IMG/VR virus record: IMGVR_UViG_3300042288_002168
Coordinates: 1 to 28,514 of that record
DNA from: a virus
DNA: 28,514 nucleotides
Reading direction: 5' to 3' (one strand)
The notes below the pieces were generated by a model. That model did no database searches. It worked only from the letters and a program-made list of their open reading frames with translations, and was not told the origin of the DNA. Shown in pieces: positions 22,057-28,514 of this stretch (position 1 is the stretch's first letter; the number at the start of each line of letters is the position of its first letter). Both the position numbers and the translations under genes were made by a program.

Positions 22057-22992
22057 ATGAATCATAAATATACTGTAGTTGATTCGTTCAGTGGTTGTGG
22101 TGGTAGTAGTTTAGGATGGAAGTTAGCGAATTTTAAAGAACTTCTTGCAGTGGAATTTGACCAAGATGCTGTTACCACTTTCCGCATGAATTTTCCTGAA
22201 GTTAATTTATATGCCGGGGATATTGCCACTTTATCGGGTGAGGAAGCATTAAGAATTACTGGATTAAAACCAGGGGAATTAGATGTGTTCTCTGGGTCCC
22301 CTCCGTGCCAAGGATTTAGTACAGCAGGTAAGCGAGAATTAAACGATCCTCGTAATTCTTTATTCAAAGAATATGCCCGATTACTAAACACTTTTAAACC
22401 TAAAGTTTTCACTTTTGAAAATGTCGGTGGCATGATTAAAGGTCACATGAAACAGGTTTATTTGCAGGTCACAAAATTACTGCGGGAATCTGGCTATGAG
22501 GTCAAAGGACAAGTGATGAACGCTTGTTATTTTGGTGTTCCCCAGGGTAGAGAACGAGTAATTATAATTGGTGTCCGCAAAGATTTAGGGATACCACCAA
22601 GCCATCCTAAACCGTTCACTAGAACTATATCTGTGTCGGAGGCTTTCAAGGATTTAGTTTGCGAACCAGATGCTAAACCTTTGAGTCCTTATTATGTTAA
22701 ATATTGGCATCAAACTAAGCCGGGGAAATCATTTGGTAAATTTGCTAGTTGCAAAAAATTACATCCTGATCGCGTGTCGTTTTGTCTTCCTAAGCATAAT
22801 CATAGTTTGTATCATTGGGCAGAACCTAGATGGTTGCATACTGGTGAGTTAAAACGTATTTCTTCATTCCCCGATGACTTCAAATTTACCTCTTGGAAAA
22901 ATGCGGCTAATCGTATGGGAAACTCAGTTCCACCACTAATGATGAAGGCGATCGCTGAACACATTCGTGATGAAATATTGAGCAAAGTTTAG
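22057..22992 (+). CDS. DNA cytosine-5 methyltransferase
   Basis: The 311-residue enzyme has the motifs of C5-cytosine methyltransferases in order: VVDSFSGCGGSSLG (7-20, SAM binding), SGSPPCQGFSTAG (79-91) with catalytic C84, ENVGG (121-125), GVPQGRERVIIIG (160-172) and GNSVPP (288-293). The target-recognition region (about 175-265) is short, so the site may be simple; it cannot be read from sequence. No restriction enzyme is adjacent, so this is an orphan methylase of the kind phages use to shield DNA from host restriction or to mark host-type sites. It follows the ParB-like gene by about 60 bp. Confidence 0.95.
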   Translation: MNHKYTVVDSFSGCGGSSLGWKLANFKELLAVEFDQDAVTTFRMNFPEVNLYAGDIATLSGEEALRITGLKPGELDVFSGSPPCQGFSTAGKRELNDPRNSLFKEYARLLNTFKPKVFTFENVGGMIKGHMKQVYLQVTKLLRESGYEVKGQVMNACYFGVPQGRERVIIIGVRKDLGIPPSHPKPFTRTISVSEAFKDLVCEPDAKPLSPYYVKYWHQTKPGKSFGKFASCKKLHPDRVSFCLPKHNHSLYHWAEPRWLHTGELKRISSFPDDFKFTSWKNAANRMGNSVPPLMMKAIAEHIRDEILSKV

Positions 22993-23050
22993 TCATTTTA
23001 GCGGTTGCTTGTAAGGGCGATCGCTTAACTATTTCTACTATTATTTGTGG

Positions 23051-23128
23051 TATAATTAATAAATGCCCTCGCGGGATAGTGTTGACAGCACTGAGTCCCC
23101 AGGGCAAGTAACCTGAATCAGAGGTCAC
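23051..23128 (+). promoter_or_regulatory. Promoter -10 and structured leader of the antirepressor gene
   Basis: TATAAT at 23051-23056 would start RNA near 23062. The leader then folds: TGCCCT (from 23064) pairs with AGGGCA (to about 23108), with AGTG/CACT inside. A second small stem, ACCT/AGGT (about 23112-23126), would pair part of the GAGG ribosome site. A 17-codon frame (23063-23116) beginning at the very start of the RNA is also present. No known riboswitch class is recognised. Confidence 0.5.
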
Positions 23129-23839
23129 ATGAATAATATAGCAGTTTTTGAGTTTGAGTCAAAGGAACTTGAAGTAGTTGTTATTGACAACAATCCTTGG
23201 TTTAACGCTTCTCAGTTTGCTAAAGCACTAGGATATACTAATCCGTCAGAAGCTATACAGGACAATGTTTCCGCTAAATATAGCCAGCAGCTAGATTTAG
23301 GAAGACGGGGTAAAAAACCTATTTTTATTAGTGAGCCAGGATTGTATCAGCTAATCATGAGATCAAGCCTTCCTAATGCTGAGAAATTTCAGGACTGGGT
23401 GTTTGAAGAAGTTTTACCAAGCATACGCAAGACAGGCACTTACTCAAAAGACTCTCACAAAGTCTTAGGAGCATACACGGAAAGAGTAGAAGCTATGTTT
23501 GACGCTGCCAATAAAATACCTGAAGGTTATTGGTGCGTACTTCATGAGTCGGCTAACTTGCTAATTTGGGTAGAAGCTAAACTCAAGTATCCAGTAGATA
23601 GACATGATCTGCTTGATGGTAGCATCGGTATTCACTGGTCAAGATATCGCGCAGGAAAATCATGGGCTGGCGATCGCATTAGATTTGATTACCGTTTTCC
23701 TGATGGGCGTCCTTGCCATCCTTGGTGTTATCAAGAGCAGGAATTATTGCATTTTAGAGAGTTCTTGAGTAGTAAATATAAGCCGATTCTACTGCCTCGA
23801 TATTTAGAAGATAAATACCCTGGTTTAGTGAAAGCTTAA
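23129..23839 (+). CDS. Bro-N family phage antirepressor
   Basis: Residues 1-105 form a Bro-N domain: the opening strand pair, then WFNASQFAKALGYTNPSEAI (25-44), the FISEPGLYQLIMRSSLPNAE phrase (66-85) and FQDWVFEEVLPSIRKTGTY (87-105). Bro-N proteins bind DNA and often act as antirepressors that release phage genes from repression. The C-terminal domain (about 110-236), rich in Trp, Tyr and Arg, is unassigned and probably binds a specific partner. GAGG precedes the ATG within a leader that can fold, so expression may be controlled at translation. Confidence 0.9.
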   Translation: MNNIAVFEFESKELEVVVIDNNPWFNASQFAKALGYTNPSEAIQDNVSAKYSQQLDLGRRGKKPIFISEPGLYQLIMRSSLPNAEKFQDWVFEEVLPSIRKTGTYSKDSHKVLGAYTERVEAMFDAANKIPEGYWCVLHESANLLIWVEAKLKYPVDRHDLLDGSIGIHWSRYRAGKSWAGDRIRFDYRFPDGRPCHPWCYQEQELLHFREFLSSKYKPILLPRYLEDKYPGLVKA

Positions 23840-24333
23840 GGTAGGGGCGATCGCTAAAATCAAAACATGAAGACAGCGATCGCTAAAACTCACTAAACAT
23901 TTTCACTAAAAATCACTAAGAATAAGCGCGTTACGATCCGCTAAATGATGCTTGATCCGGGGATCGCGTATTGCACTATATAGATCATTACACGATCCGC
24001 ATATAGCGGTTTTTTACTAATATTTAAAAACTGATAATTGCGGTTATTTCCTAACATTAATTACGGTGTTTTATCACGATATAAAAATTTTATGCCGTGA
24101 TTTTTTAGTGATTTTTTATTGCCTACGGTACGCTTAGGTGAACCGATTTCTGATTATATAAACCGTGATTAATTGGTATTGAATGACTATATATATAGTG
24201 ATTAATTAATAGTAGTACAAATGCTCAAAGCTATATATAGCAAGTGTTCTAAAATAGTTTTTGTAAAGTCTTGACAATGTTTATGGATTGTGTGAACATA
24301 GACACAATCGAATAAATTACAAGTGAAAGAAAA
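23840..24333. other. 494-bp AT-rich intergenic region with repeats
   Basis: It holds two copies of GCGATCGCTAAAA about 30 bp apart. It also has three direct TCACTAA words (23890, 23903, 23913) with an inverted TTAGTGA at 24105, and two ACGATCCGC words (23933, 23992). A CCGC/GCGG hairpin with a T run lies at about 23996-24015, and there are long A/T tracts. It has no credible gene. The mix of iteron-like repeats and AT-rich DNA would suit a replication origin or a regulatory hub. Confidence 0.5.
24271..24309 (+). promoter_or_regulatory. Promoter with overlapping operator
   Basis: TTGACA at 24271-24276 is a consensus -35. A perfect inverted repeat, GATTGTGT (24286-24293) and ACACAATC (24302-24309), covers the expected -10 and start site. 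The arrangement fits a repressed promoter for the gene at 24334. Confidence 0.6.
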
Positions 24334-25302
24334 ATGAAAACTACACAATATAGTCTCCTGGAATTATCCGATTTATTTCATGCCAAGCAAATTGATATGT
24401 TGTCTAATGAGTCTGTCGAGATAACATTAGATGATAAAAGTGATGTGTCTTGTATTGAATTGTTAACTCATGATGACTGTAACTACTTTGTTATTGCTAA
24501 TAATGCAACTGGGTTAAATGAATCATTTTGGACTACTGACGATAGTCACTTTATAACCATAACAACAGTAGAGGAAACAACGTTAAATGAATCATTTTGG
24601 ACTACTGACGATAGTCACTTTATAACCATAACAACAGTAGAGGAAACAACTGTAGAGGAAACAACTGTAGACAATCTAGATATTAACGCGATCGCTGTAA
24701 CCAATGAAGAAATAATTCAAGACCTTCAAAATAAAATAATTGCAGATGGTATAAATGCAGTTATGGATCTATGTTCCGAATTTTCCGGTATTGAATTGCT
24801 GGAATTATGCCAAAAATTACAAACTATGGCGGTTAGAAAGATTAAAACTGAGATCAAAACTGAGAACAAAAAAACCAAAGTAAATAAACCAGAAACACAA
24901 ACCGAAAAAAAAGAGCGCGTAAGCGCCAAAAACTTTAAATATTACGATCTTCTAAAATCGTGGCATGGTGTACCAACTGATAAGATTATCGCAGATAAGT
25001 TAAACGGTGGTTATAGTTCATCTGTGATCAATGAGGATAAACGAGTAATAAATGTACTAATGGGAACCGATCCAAAATTAGAAATTAGTCAAGATTGGGC
25101 TAATTATATTATCGGTTACTGGGAACAAAATCCTGATACGACCTGGGTTAGGTTGCATTATTGCTTTGCCAAAACTAGCAAGTCTAACGGGGCCAGGGAT
25201 TGTCAAGATATCGGATTGCTATGTAATTACATCGTAGATAACGGTGTATCCAAGGAAGACATAGAAGCAGCGATCGCGTCTCAGATCGCGTCTCAAAATT
25301 AG
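24334..25302 (+). CDS. Hypothetical protein with internal duplication, possible DNA-binding C-terminus
   Basis: The 322-residue protein contains a 23-residue segment (LNESFWTTDDSHF and following) repeated in tandem by a 69-bp duplication at about 24513 and 24582, then short TVEETT repeats. A central helix is followed by a Lys-rich linker (170-200). The C-terminal domain (about 200-322) is conserved-looking, with WHGVPTDKIIADKLNG and NVLMGTDPKLEI, and may be DNA-binding. The last codons include a 12-bp tandem duplication giving IASQIASQN. It has its own promoter with an operator. No family is recognised. Confidence 0.65.
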   Translation: MKTTQYSLLELSDLFHAKQIDMLSNESVEITLDDKSDVSCIELLTHDDCNYFVIANNATGLNESFWTTDDSHFITITTVEETTLNESFWTTDDSHFITITTVEETTVEETTVDNLDINAIAVTNEEIIQDLQNKIIADGINAVMDLCSEFSGIELLELCQKLQTMAVRKIKTEIKTENKKTKVNKPETQTEKKERVSAKNFKYYDLLKSWHGVPTDKIIADKLNGGYSSSVINEDKRVINVLMGTDPKLEISQDWANYIIGYWEQNPDTTWVRLHYCFAKTSKSNGARDCQDIGLLCNYIVDNGVSKEDIEAAIASQIASQN

Positions 25303-25311
25303 AACCAATTA

Positions 25312-25342
25312 ATAGATCGTTATCTGATACATAACGATCTAT
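25312..25342. repeat. 12-bp-arm inverted repeat
   Basis: ATAGATCGTTAT and ATAACGATCTAT are exact inverted copies around CTGATAC, 10 bp after the stop at 25302. No T run follows, so it is either an imperfect terminator, an operator or an RNA-stability element. Confidence 0.7.
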
Positions 25343-25379
25343 CTCATTAGTCAATCACAACTTAACAGGAATTAAAATC

Positions 25380-26102
25380 ATGACAGACAACAGAGATCGA
25401 ATCATAGAATCACTAAAAAGTCAAGTTGCAGAACTTAAAAAAACAGCCGAGCTATTAGTTGAGTTAAATCAAAATAGCCAAGACGCTATTAATAACCTAA
25501 AAAACTATTTTGATAATTCTCAGAAAATTTTGGCTAAATTGCAGTTAAGCAATAACAACGCAATTAATAGCGGCATTGAGTGCCAAAAATTAGAAACTAA
25601 ATTAGTTGAGGTTGATCAATCCGATATCCCACCAACTAGCACTCCACCAACTTCTAAACCACCAACAAACACTCCACCAACTAGCACTCCACCAACTTCT
25701 AAACCACCAACAAACACTCCACCAACTTCTAAACCACCAACTAGCACTCCACCAACTTCTAAACCACCAACTAGCACTCCACCAACTTCTAAACCACCAA
25801 CTAGCACTCCACCAACTAGCACTCCACCAACTTCTAAACCACCAACAAACACTCCACCAACTTCTAAACCACCAACAAACACTCCACCAACTTCTAAACC
25901 ACCAACTAGCACTCCACCAACTTCTAAGCCACCAACAAACACTCCACCAACTAGCACTCCACCAACTTCTAAACCACCAACAAACACTCCACCAACTAGC
26001 ACTCCACCAACTTCTAAACCACCAACAAACACTCCACCAACTTCTAAACCACCAACAAACACTCCACCAACTAGCACTCCACCAACTCAGTCCACTAAAT
26101 AA
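25380..26102 (+). CDS. Coiled-coil protein with 30 Pro/Thr-rich pentapeptide repeats
   Basis: The 240-residue protein has a helical N-terminus (about 1-75) that looks like a coiled coil (ESLKSQVAELKKTAELLVEL). Exactly 30 pentapeptides (residues 84-233) follow, of three kinds: PPTST, PPTSK and PPTNT. The tail is PPTQSTK. Such a rod would be extended and could be glycosylated or act as a spacer. There is no signal peptide or membrane segment. The DNA units are nearly identical, so copy number probably changes easily. GCAGG/AACAGGA-like bases precede the ATG. It lies between two long hairpins (25312 and 26111) and before the gene trio at 26154-27442. Confidence 0.7.
   Translation: MTDNRDRIIESLKSQVAELKKTAELLVELNQNSQDAINNLKNYFDNSQKILAKLQLSNNNAINSGIECQKLETKLVEVDQSDIPPTSTPPTSKPPTNTPPTSTPPTSKPPTNTPPTSKPPTSTPPTSKPPTSTPPTSKPPTSTPPTSTPPTSKPPTNTPPTSKPPTNTPPTSKPPTSTPPTSKPPTNTPPTSTPPTSKPPTNTPPTSTPPTSKPPTNTPPTSKPPTNTPPTSTPPTQSTK
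25629..26078. repeat. 15-bp minisatellite, 30 units of three types
   Basis: Units are CCACCAACTAGCACT, CCACCAACTTCTAAA and CCACCAACAAACACT in a mixed order with ABC triplets recurring. Only one synonymous change is seen (AAG for AAA at about 25928). The frame is kept through all units. Confidence 0.95.
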
Positions 26103-26110
26103 CTAACCAC

Positions 26111-26137
26111 AATACAGCACTATTTTAGTGCTGTATT
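26111..26137 (+). terminator. 12-bp hairpin after the minisatellite gene
   Basis: AATACAGCACTA and TAGTGCTGTATT are exact inverted arms around TTT, 8 bp past the stop. The T content after the stem is low, so termination is likely but not certain. Confidence 0.65.
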
Positions 26138-26153
26138 CTACTATCAAGAAATT

Positions 26154-26462
26154 ATGGAACTAATCACAAATCTAATCAACAATATCAAAACTACATTAGA
26201 CAATTTAGAACCACTAATCAACTCGATATCAGATAAAACAAAAGATAGATTAGAACGGATAATAGTAGTCTATCTGGGAACTATCAACAGTCAGATCCCG
26301 ATGTATTCCTCAAATTTTCACTATTTTGGATATTCCTACAAATACGGAATTGTCCGCGTATCGTGCCAAAATCCAGGATACAAAAGCGGGGATCTATTGT
26401 CCGGCACTTATCACGATAAGCAGAATTATCTATTCTCTGGAACTATTCACAAAGTTTATTAA
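26154..26462 (+). CDS. Shared-N-terminus family protein, member 1
   Basis: First of three tandem genes beginning MELITxLIxxIxxTLD. In this member the opening runs MELITNLINNIKTTLDNLE, then a helix and a beta-rich C-terminal part (about 38-102) with several Tyr and Gly residues (FHYFGYSYKYGIVRVSC). The common N-terminus is an amphipathic helix; the remainder is unlike the other two members. There is no signal peptide. The role is unknown; a common docking or targeting helix with different effectors is one reading. Confidence 0.6.
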   Translation: MELITNLINNIKTTLDNLEPLINSISDKTKDRLERIIVVYLGTINSQIPMYSSNFHYFGYSYKYGIVRVSCQNPGYKSGDLLSGTYHDKQNYLFSGTIHKVY

Positions 26463-26475
26463 CTATGGAACTAAT

Positions 26476-26895
26476 ATGGAACTAATAACGGATCTAATAT
26501 CTAGCATCCAGATAACGCTAGATAGTATCAATAAGACTGTTAAAAAGTATCAGTCACAGTCAAAATCAAAAGTCAGTGACAGCAATTTTCAAAAATTATG
26601 CGACGACATAATGAATTCAGGTAGAGCCGAAAGAAGTAGGTGGGAACACATTAAGATCGCCGACTTTCAGCAACACCTAGAAGATAGGGATCTAATAAAA
26701 AAAGTTCATAGCGCACCTGGTCGCTATGCCGAAATATCTGGGAAGGTATGGTTCGGTAGTGCCGAATATGATTTTTCGTTCCTAAGAATCAACGGCAAAG
26801 AGTTTACCTTCTATAGTATCTATGATGATCACCTAACTATAGAAATTCACGTTACCGCAGATCATCCAACCGCAAAAATTCTACTATTAAAATAA
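26476..26895 (+). CDS. Shared-N-terminus family protein, member 2
   Basis: The chosen ATG (26476-26478) matches the start of the family; the frame is open further upstream but that part lies inside member 1. The 139-residue product opens MELITDLISSIQITLDSIN, followed by the common basic linker KKYQSQSKSKV. The C-terminal 100 residues are unique: a helical part (KLCDDIMNSGRAERSRW) and a beta-rich part (KVWFGSAEYDFSFLRI). An 11-bp direct duplication ATGGAACTAAT at 26465 and 26476 precedes the start. The first ATG of the pair leads only to a six-codon frame. Confidence 0.65.
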   Translation: MELITDLISSIQITLDSINKTVKKYQSQSKSKVSDSNFQKLCDDIMNSGRAERSRWEHIKIADFQQHLEDRDLIKKVHSAPGRYAEISGKVWFGSAEYDFSFLRINGKEFTFYSIYDDHLTIEIHVTADHPTAKILLLK

Positions 26896-26908
26896 GAGAA
26901 TATCAACT

Positions 26909-27442
26909 ATGGAACTAATAACGAATCTGATATCTAGCATCCAACTAACGCTAGATAGCATCAATAAGACTGTTAAAAAGTATCAGTCAAAATCAAAAGT
27001 CAGTAGCGATCGCAAGCTACAGATCGCTATCAAAACAGCCCAGGAAATTTGCAGTACCTACGACGCGGTACAACACGGGATCGCCGTTGCTGCACAGCAA
27101 GAGGGTGAGAGATACGCCGCGATATCGCTAGAACTGCAAATACAGGGATACGATCCCTATGTATGCCGTCCCAAATATCGGTACTGGACAGAATTTTGTC
27201 CAGACGTAGCTATAGGTGTCCTACATACCTTAATGGGAGAATACAGCACACCCGCACTTTTAAACCTGATTAAAAAATTGGTAATAATCGTCAAGCCGTT
27301 CCGCGCTCATACACCGGAACAGATAGAGACAAGATCGCTTGGCATCAAACCCTACAAATTCAATTCCTACGCGGTATGGCATAACTCATTCTCAGATCAT
27401 GGTATGAGCTATGCACTTTGGAGAGAGTGCGGCTTTGAATAG
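26909..27442 (+). CDS. Shared-N-terminus family protein, member 3
   Basis: The 177-residue product opens with MELITNLISSIQLTLDSIN and KKYQSKSKV, nearly identical to member 2 at DNA level over about 95 bp. Its C-terminal domain differs: a helical region (KLQIAIKTAQEICSTYDAV), then YDPYVCRPKYRYWTEFC, VLHTLMGEYSTPALLN and a C-terminal aromatic part. It contains four Cys. It is not recognised. It begins 13 bp after member 2 and is followed by a perfect 16-bp palindrome. Confidence 0.65.
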   Translation: MELITNLISSIQLTLDSINKTVKKYQSKSKVSSDRKLQIAIKTAQEICSTYDAVQHGIAVAAQQEGERYAAISLELQIQGYDPYVCRPKYRYWTEFCPDVAIGVLHTLMGEYSTPALLNLIKKLVIIVKPFRAHTPEQIETRSLGIKPYKFNSYAVWHNSFSDHGMSYALWRECGFE

Positions 27443-27444
27443 CT

Positions 27445-27460
27445 TGGCGCGATCGCGCCA
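27445..27460. repeat. Perfect 16-bp palindrome extending HIP1
   Basis: TGGCGCGATCGCGCCA lies 3 bp after the stop of member 3. It contains GCGATCGC and could form a hairpin terminator, but no T run follows. Confidence 0.7.
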
Positions 27461-27541
27461 CCTCAGAGTCGGAGTGCGATCGCCTAACCCGGAACATTTA
27501 TAAAATCATCTAGTACCGGGACTAGATCAAAAGTTAAAAAC

Positions 27542-27997
27542 ATGGAAACCAGAGAAATAGTAACTTCTTACTTTACTAAACACAGTGAGATTATAGATTC
27601 TTGTGTAAGCGATCGCTTTTATGAAGTGATAGAAGGATGTTTAGAGATTGAACACAACATCAAAATAGACTGGTTTTCTACTACGTCAGGCTTGCTTTAT
27701 GGGGAAACCGAAGACGGTTCTACTATTACTTTTTACTGTCGTCCCTGCTTAGATATCGAGAATTATAACTGGCTTTGTTATCAAATCGTGTTGCAAATAT
27801 ACCCACAAGATCATCCTATTCACAAAGATTATTCATGGGTTTATCATCCCTACTTTCACTATTACTCAATAGGGTTAGGAGATGCTGATTTTCTCGGTGA
27901 TACAAACAGGGAATCATATCAAGCCTATCTACTAGGTTGCAGCGATCACTTATTAGAAGCGATCGCGCCACACGCCAAAAGTCCTCTATCCTATTAA
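27542..27997 (+). CDS. Hypothetical protein, 151 residues
   Basis: The product is acidic and rich in Tyr, Asp and His, with strand-like segments (IDWFSTTSGLLYGETEDGS, TITFYCRPCLDI) and an aromatic stretch (WVYHPYFHYYSIG). It has a CRPC pair (about 66-69). It has no family I can name. It follows the gene trio after 100 bp that includes HIP1 palindromes and a CTAGT/ACTAG dyad, so it probably has its own promoter. Confidence 0.6.
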   Translation: METREIVTSYFTKHSEIIDSCVSDRFYEVIEGCLEIEHNIKIDWFSTTSGLLYGETEDGSTITFYCRPCLDIENYNWLCYQIVLQIYPQDHPIHKDYSWVYHPYFHYYSIGLGDADFLGDTNRESYQAYLLGCSDHLLEAIAPHAKSPLSY

Positions 27998-28099
27998 TAG
28001 CAATGCTTTTAAGATATCTTCTCAGATATCTTGACATCTATTAGCTAGTGTGAGATAGAAAGAGAAAAATTAATTAATCGCTCTTGTTTGATATAAATG

Positions 28100-28132
28100 A
28101 AAAGCATATAGTCCTCAAGTATGCTTTTTATA
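28100..28132 (+). terminator. Terminator
   Basis: AAAAGCATA (28100-28108) pairs with TATGCTTTT (28120-28128) around an 11-nt loop, with a T-rich end. It lies about 100 bp after the gene at 27542-27997 and may isolate the promoter that follows. Confidence 0.7.
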
Positions 28133-28179
28133 CAATTATGTCGCTGAAATACTCAATCAAAGTTTTATATTAGAAGTGC

Positions 28180-28208
28180 TTGACAAGTGCTTTCACTTCT
28201 GATATAAC
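28180..28208 (+). promoter_or_regulatory. Strong sigma-70-type promoter with operator-like arms
   Basis: TTGACA (28180-28185) and TATAAC (28203-28208) are 17 bp apart. AGAAGTG (28172-28178) and CACTTCT (28194-28200) are inverted arms around the -35, suggesting repressor control. It drives the partial gene at 28323. Confidence 0.8.
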
Positions 28209-28248
28209 TAGATTATTGAAGCAAAGAGAGAACAATTTATAAATCAAA

Positions 28249-28285
28249 AGGCAGGATGCGTCCTGAGAAAACTAACATCCTGCCT
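28249..28285 (+). promoter_or_regulatory. Leader hairpin with competing folds
   Basis: AGGCAGGATG and CATCCTGCCT are exact 10-bp arms with a 17-nt loop. A smaller stem, CAGGA/TCCTG, uses the left arm and part of the loop, so two exclusive folds exist. It lies about 40 nt before the ATG at 28323. Confidence 0.6.
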
Positions 28286-28322
28286 GAGTTCATAAACATA
28301 AACCTAACTGGAGTATAGCATC

Positions 28323-28514
28323 ATGTCTTTAACAGCAACCCGTTTTTCTCGCGCTTTCAGTTCTTCCGAATATTCCGCCATCCTCTTTTTAGAGGAGGCA
28401 TTGTTTGAAGAAGGGTATTCCTATGATGGTAAAATCCTAGAAGAAATCGAAATTTTTGCCCCCGCCCGTCCCGCGACAGAAGGGGATCTATCCTACCTCA
28501 GAGAAATATTTTGG
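28323..28514 (+). CDS. Partial gene, N-terminal 64 residues
   Basis: The frame opens at ATG 28323-28325 and runs off the right edge. The visible product begins MSLTATRFSRAFSSSEYSAI, followed by an acidic helix (LFLEEALFEEGY) and a segment EIFAPARPATEGDLSYLREI. A GGAG lies about 10-12 bases before the start. The strong promoter and long leader suggest high or tightly controlled expression. No family can be named from this portion. Confidence 0.6.
   Translation, partial: MSLTATRFSRAFSSSEYSAILFLEEALFEEGYSYDGKILEEIEIFAPARPATEGDLSYLREIFW

Larger units (their letters stand above)
27998..28322. other. 325-bp intergenic region
   Basis: It holds an inverted repeat AAGATATCT/AGATATCTT (28011-28032), a terminator (28100-28132), a strong promoter (28180-28208) and a leader hairpin (28249-28285). 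No gene is seen inside it. Confidence 0.8.

Noticed and set aside
23062-23128. Known riboswitch (cyclic-di-GMP or glutamine type) before the Bro-N gene
   Set aside because: A short AGGGCAA-like word recalls the cyclic-di-GMP class, but the rest of the conserved core is missing.
25629-26078. CRISPR array
   Set aside because: Units are 15 bp, contiguous and coding, with no spacers.
25606-26106. Long alternative frames across the 15-bp repeats on both strands
   Set aside because: A 15-bp period keeps several frames open by chance; only the 25380-26102 frame has a unique, protein-like N-terminus and a proper start.
26326-26475. Longer N-terminus for member 2 of the trio
   Set aside because: The upstream part overlaps member 1 in another frame; the ATG at 26476 matches the family start exactly.
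1-28514. Stop-codon reassignment in the element
   Set aside because: TAA, TAG and TGA all end well-formed genes here; the two interrupted frames are better treated as single cases.

Overview
The window looks like part of a phage or prophage resident in a filamentous, Nostoc-type cyanobacterium. The host call rests on the very frequent HIP1 octamer GCGATCGC and its extended forms inside and between genes, the moderate-to-low GC content and several small proteins of cyanobacterial style. The phage call rests on a Mu-like head gene series on the minus strand. In transcription order it is a portal protein of the DUF1073 type (9043-12876), a gpF/SPP1-gp7 minor head protein (7142-9046), a gpG-like virion morphogenesis protein (2326-2760), then an HTH protein, a virion/tail-like protein and the start of a repeat-bearing propeller/tail-fibre-like protein that runs off the left edge. 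No terminase, integrase or transposase gene is visible, so free phage, prophage and phage-plasmid cannot be told apart.

Layout: 1-2760, minus-strand late genes with terminators. 2761-7141, an accessory block between the gpF-like and gpG-like genes: a minus-strand mini-operon including a PadR-type regulator and a 44-codon gene, a plus-strand set including an HU-like protein, and a shrunken IS200/IS605-like element whose right end folds like a TnpB guide-RNA (omega-RNA) scaffold. 7142-12876, head genes; the portal is a 1277-residue fusion carrying a pyrophosphatase-like 'polyvalent' module, a hydrophobic segment, a coiled coil of 13-residue repeats and a zinc metallopeptidase domain. 12976-15764, an unusual cassette of one radical SAM protein, one SplB-barrel-like cysteine-rich protein interrupted by an in-frame stop, and one cupin. 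Divergent from it lies a Csx3-like small protein (15891-16295).

16383-17671 holds two overlapping plus-strand genes, the first virion-like. 17715-19515 is a minus-strand regulatory operon (zinc-ribbon/HTH protein, a 43-codon gene, a ribbon-helix-helix-like protein starting at TTG) preceded by a separate gene with a textbook promoter. 19639-22992 is a tight plus-strand operon of phage-type unknowns ending in a ParB-like protein and a C5 cytosine methyltransferase. 23129-23839 is a Bro-N antirepressor behind a structured leader. 23840-24333 is an AT-rich, repeat-bearing intergenic region with an operator. Beyond it, 24334-27997 is an accessory region: a protein with internal duplications, a Pro/Thr-rich 15-bp minisatellite gene flanked by long hairpins, and three tandem genes sharing a 5' module but having different 3' ends. 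The window closes with a strong promoter, a hairpin leader and a truncated gene.

The best candidates for something undescribed are the radical SAM/cupin cassette with its divergent Csx3-like neighbour, the portal-polyvalent-metallopeptidase fusion, and the shared-N-terminus gene trio. All functional assignments come from reading motifs by eye; no database search was run.
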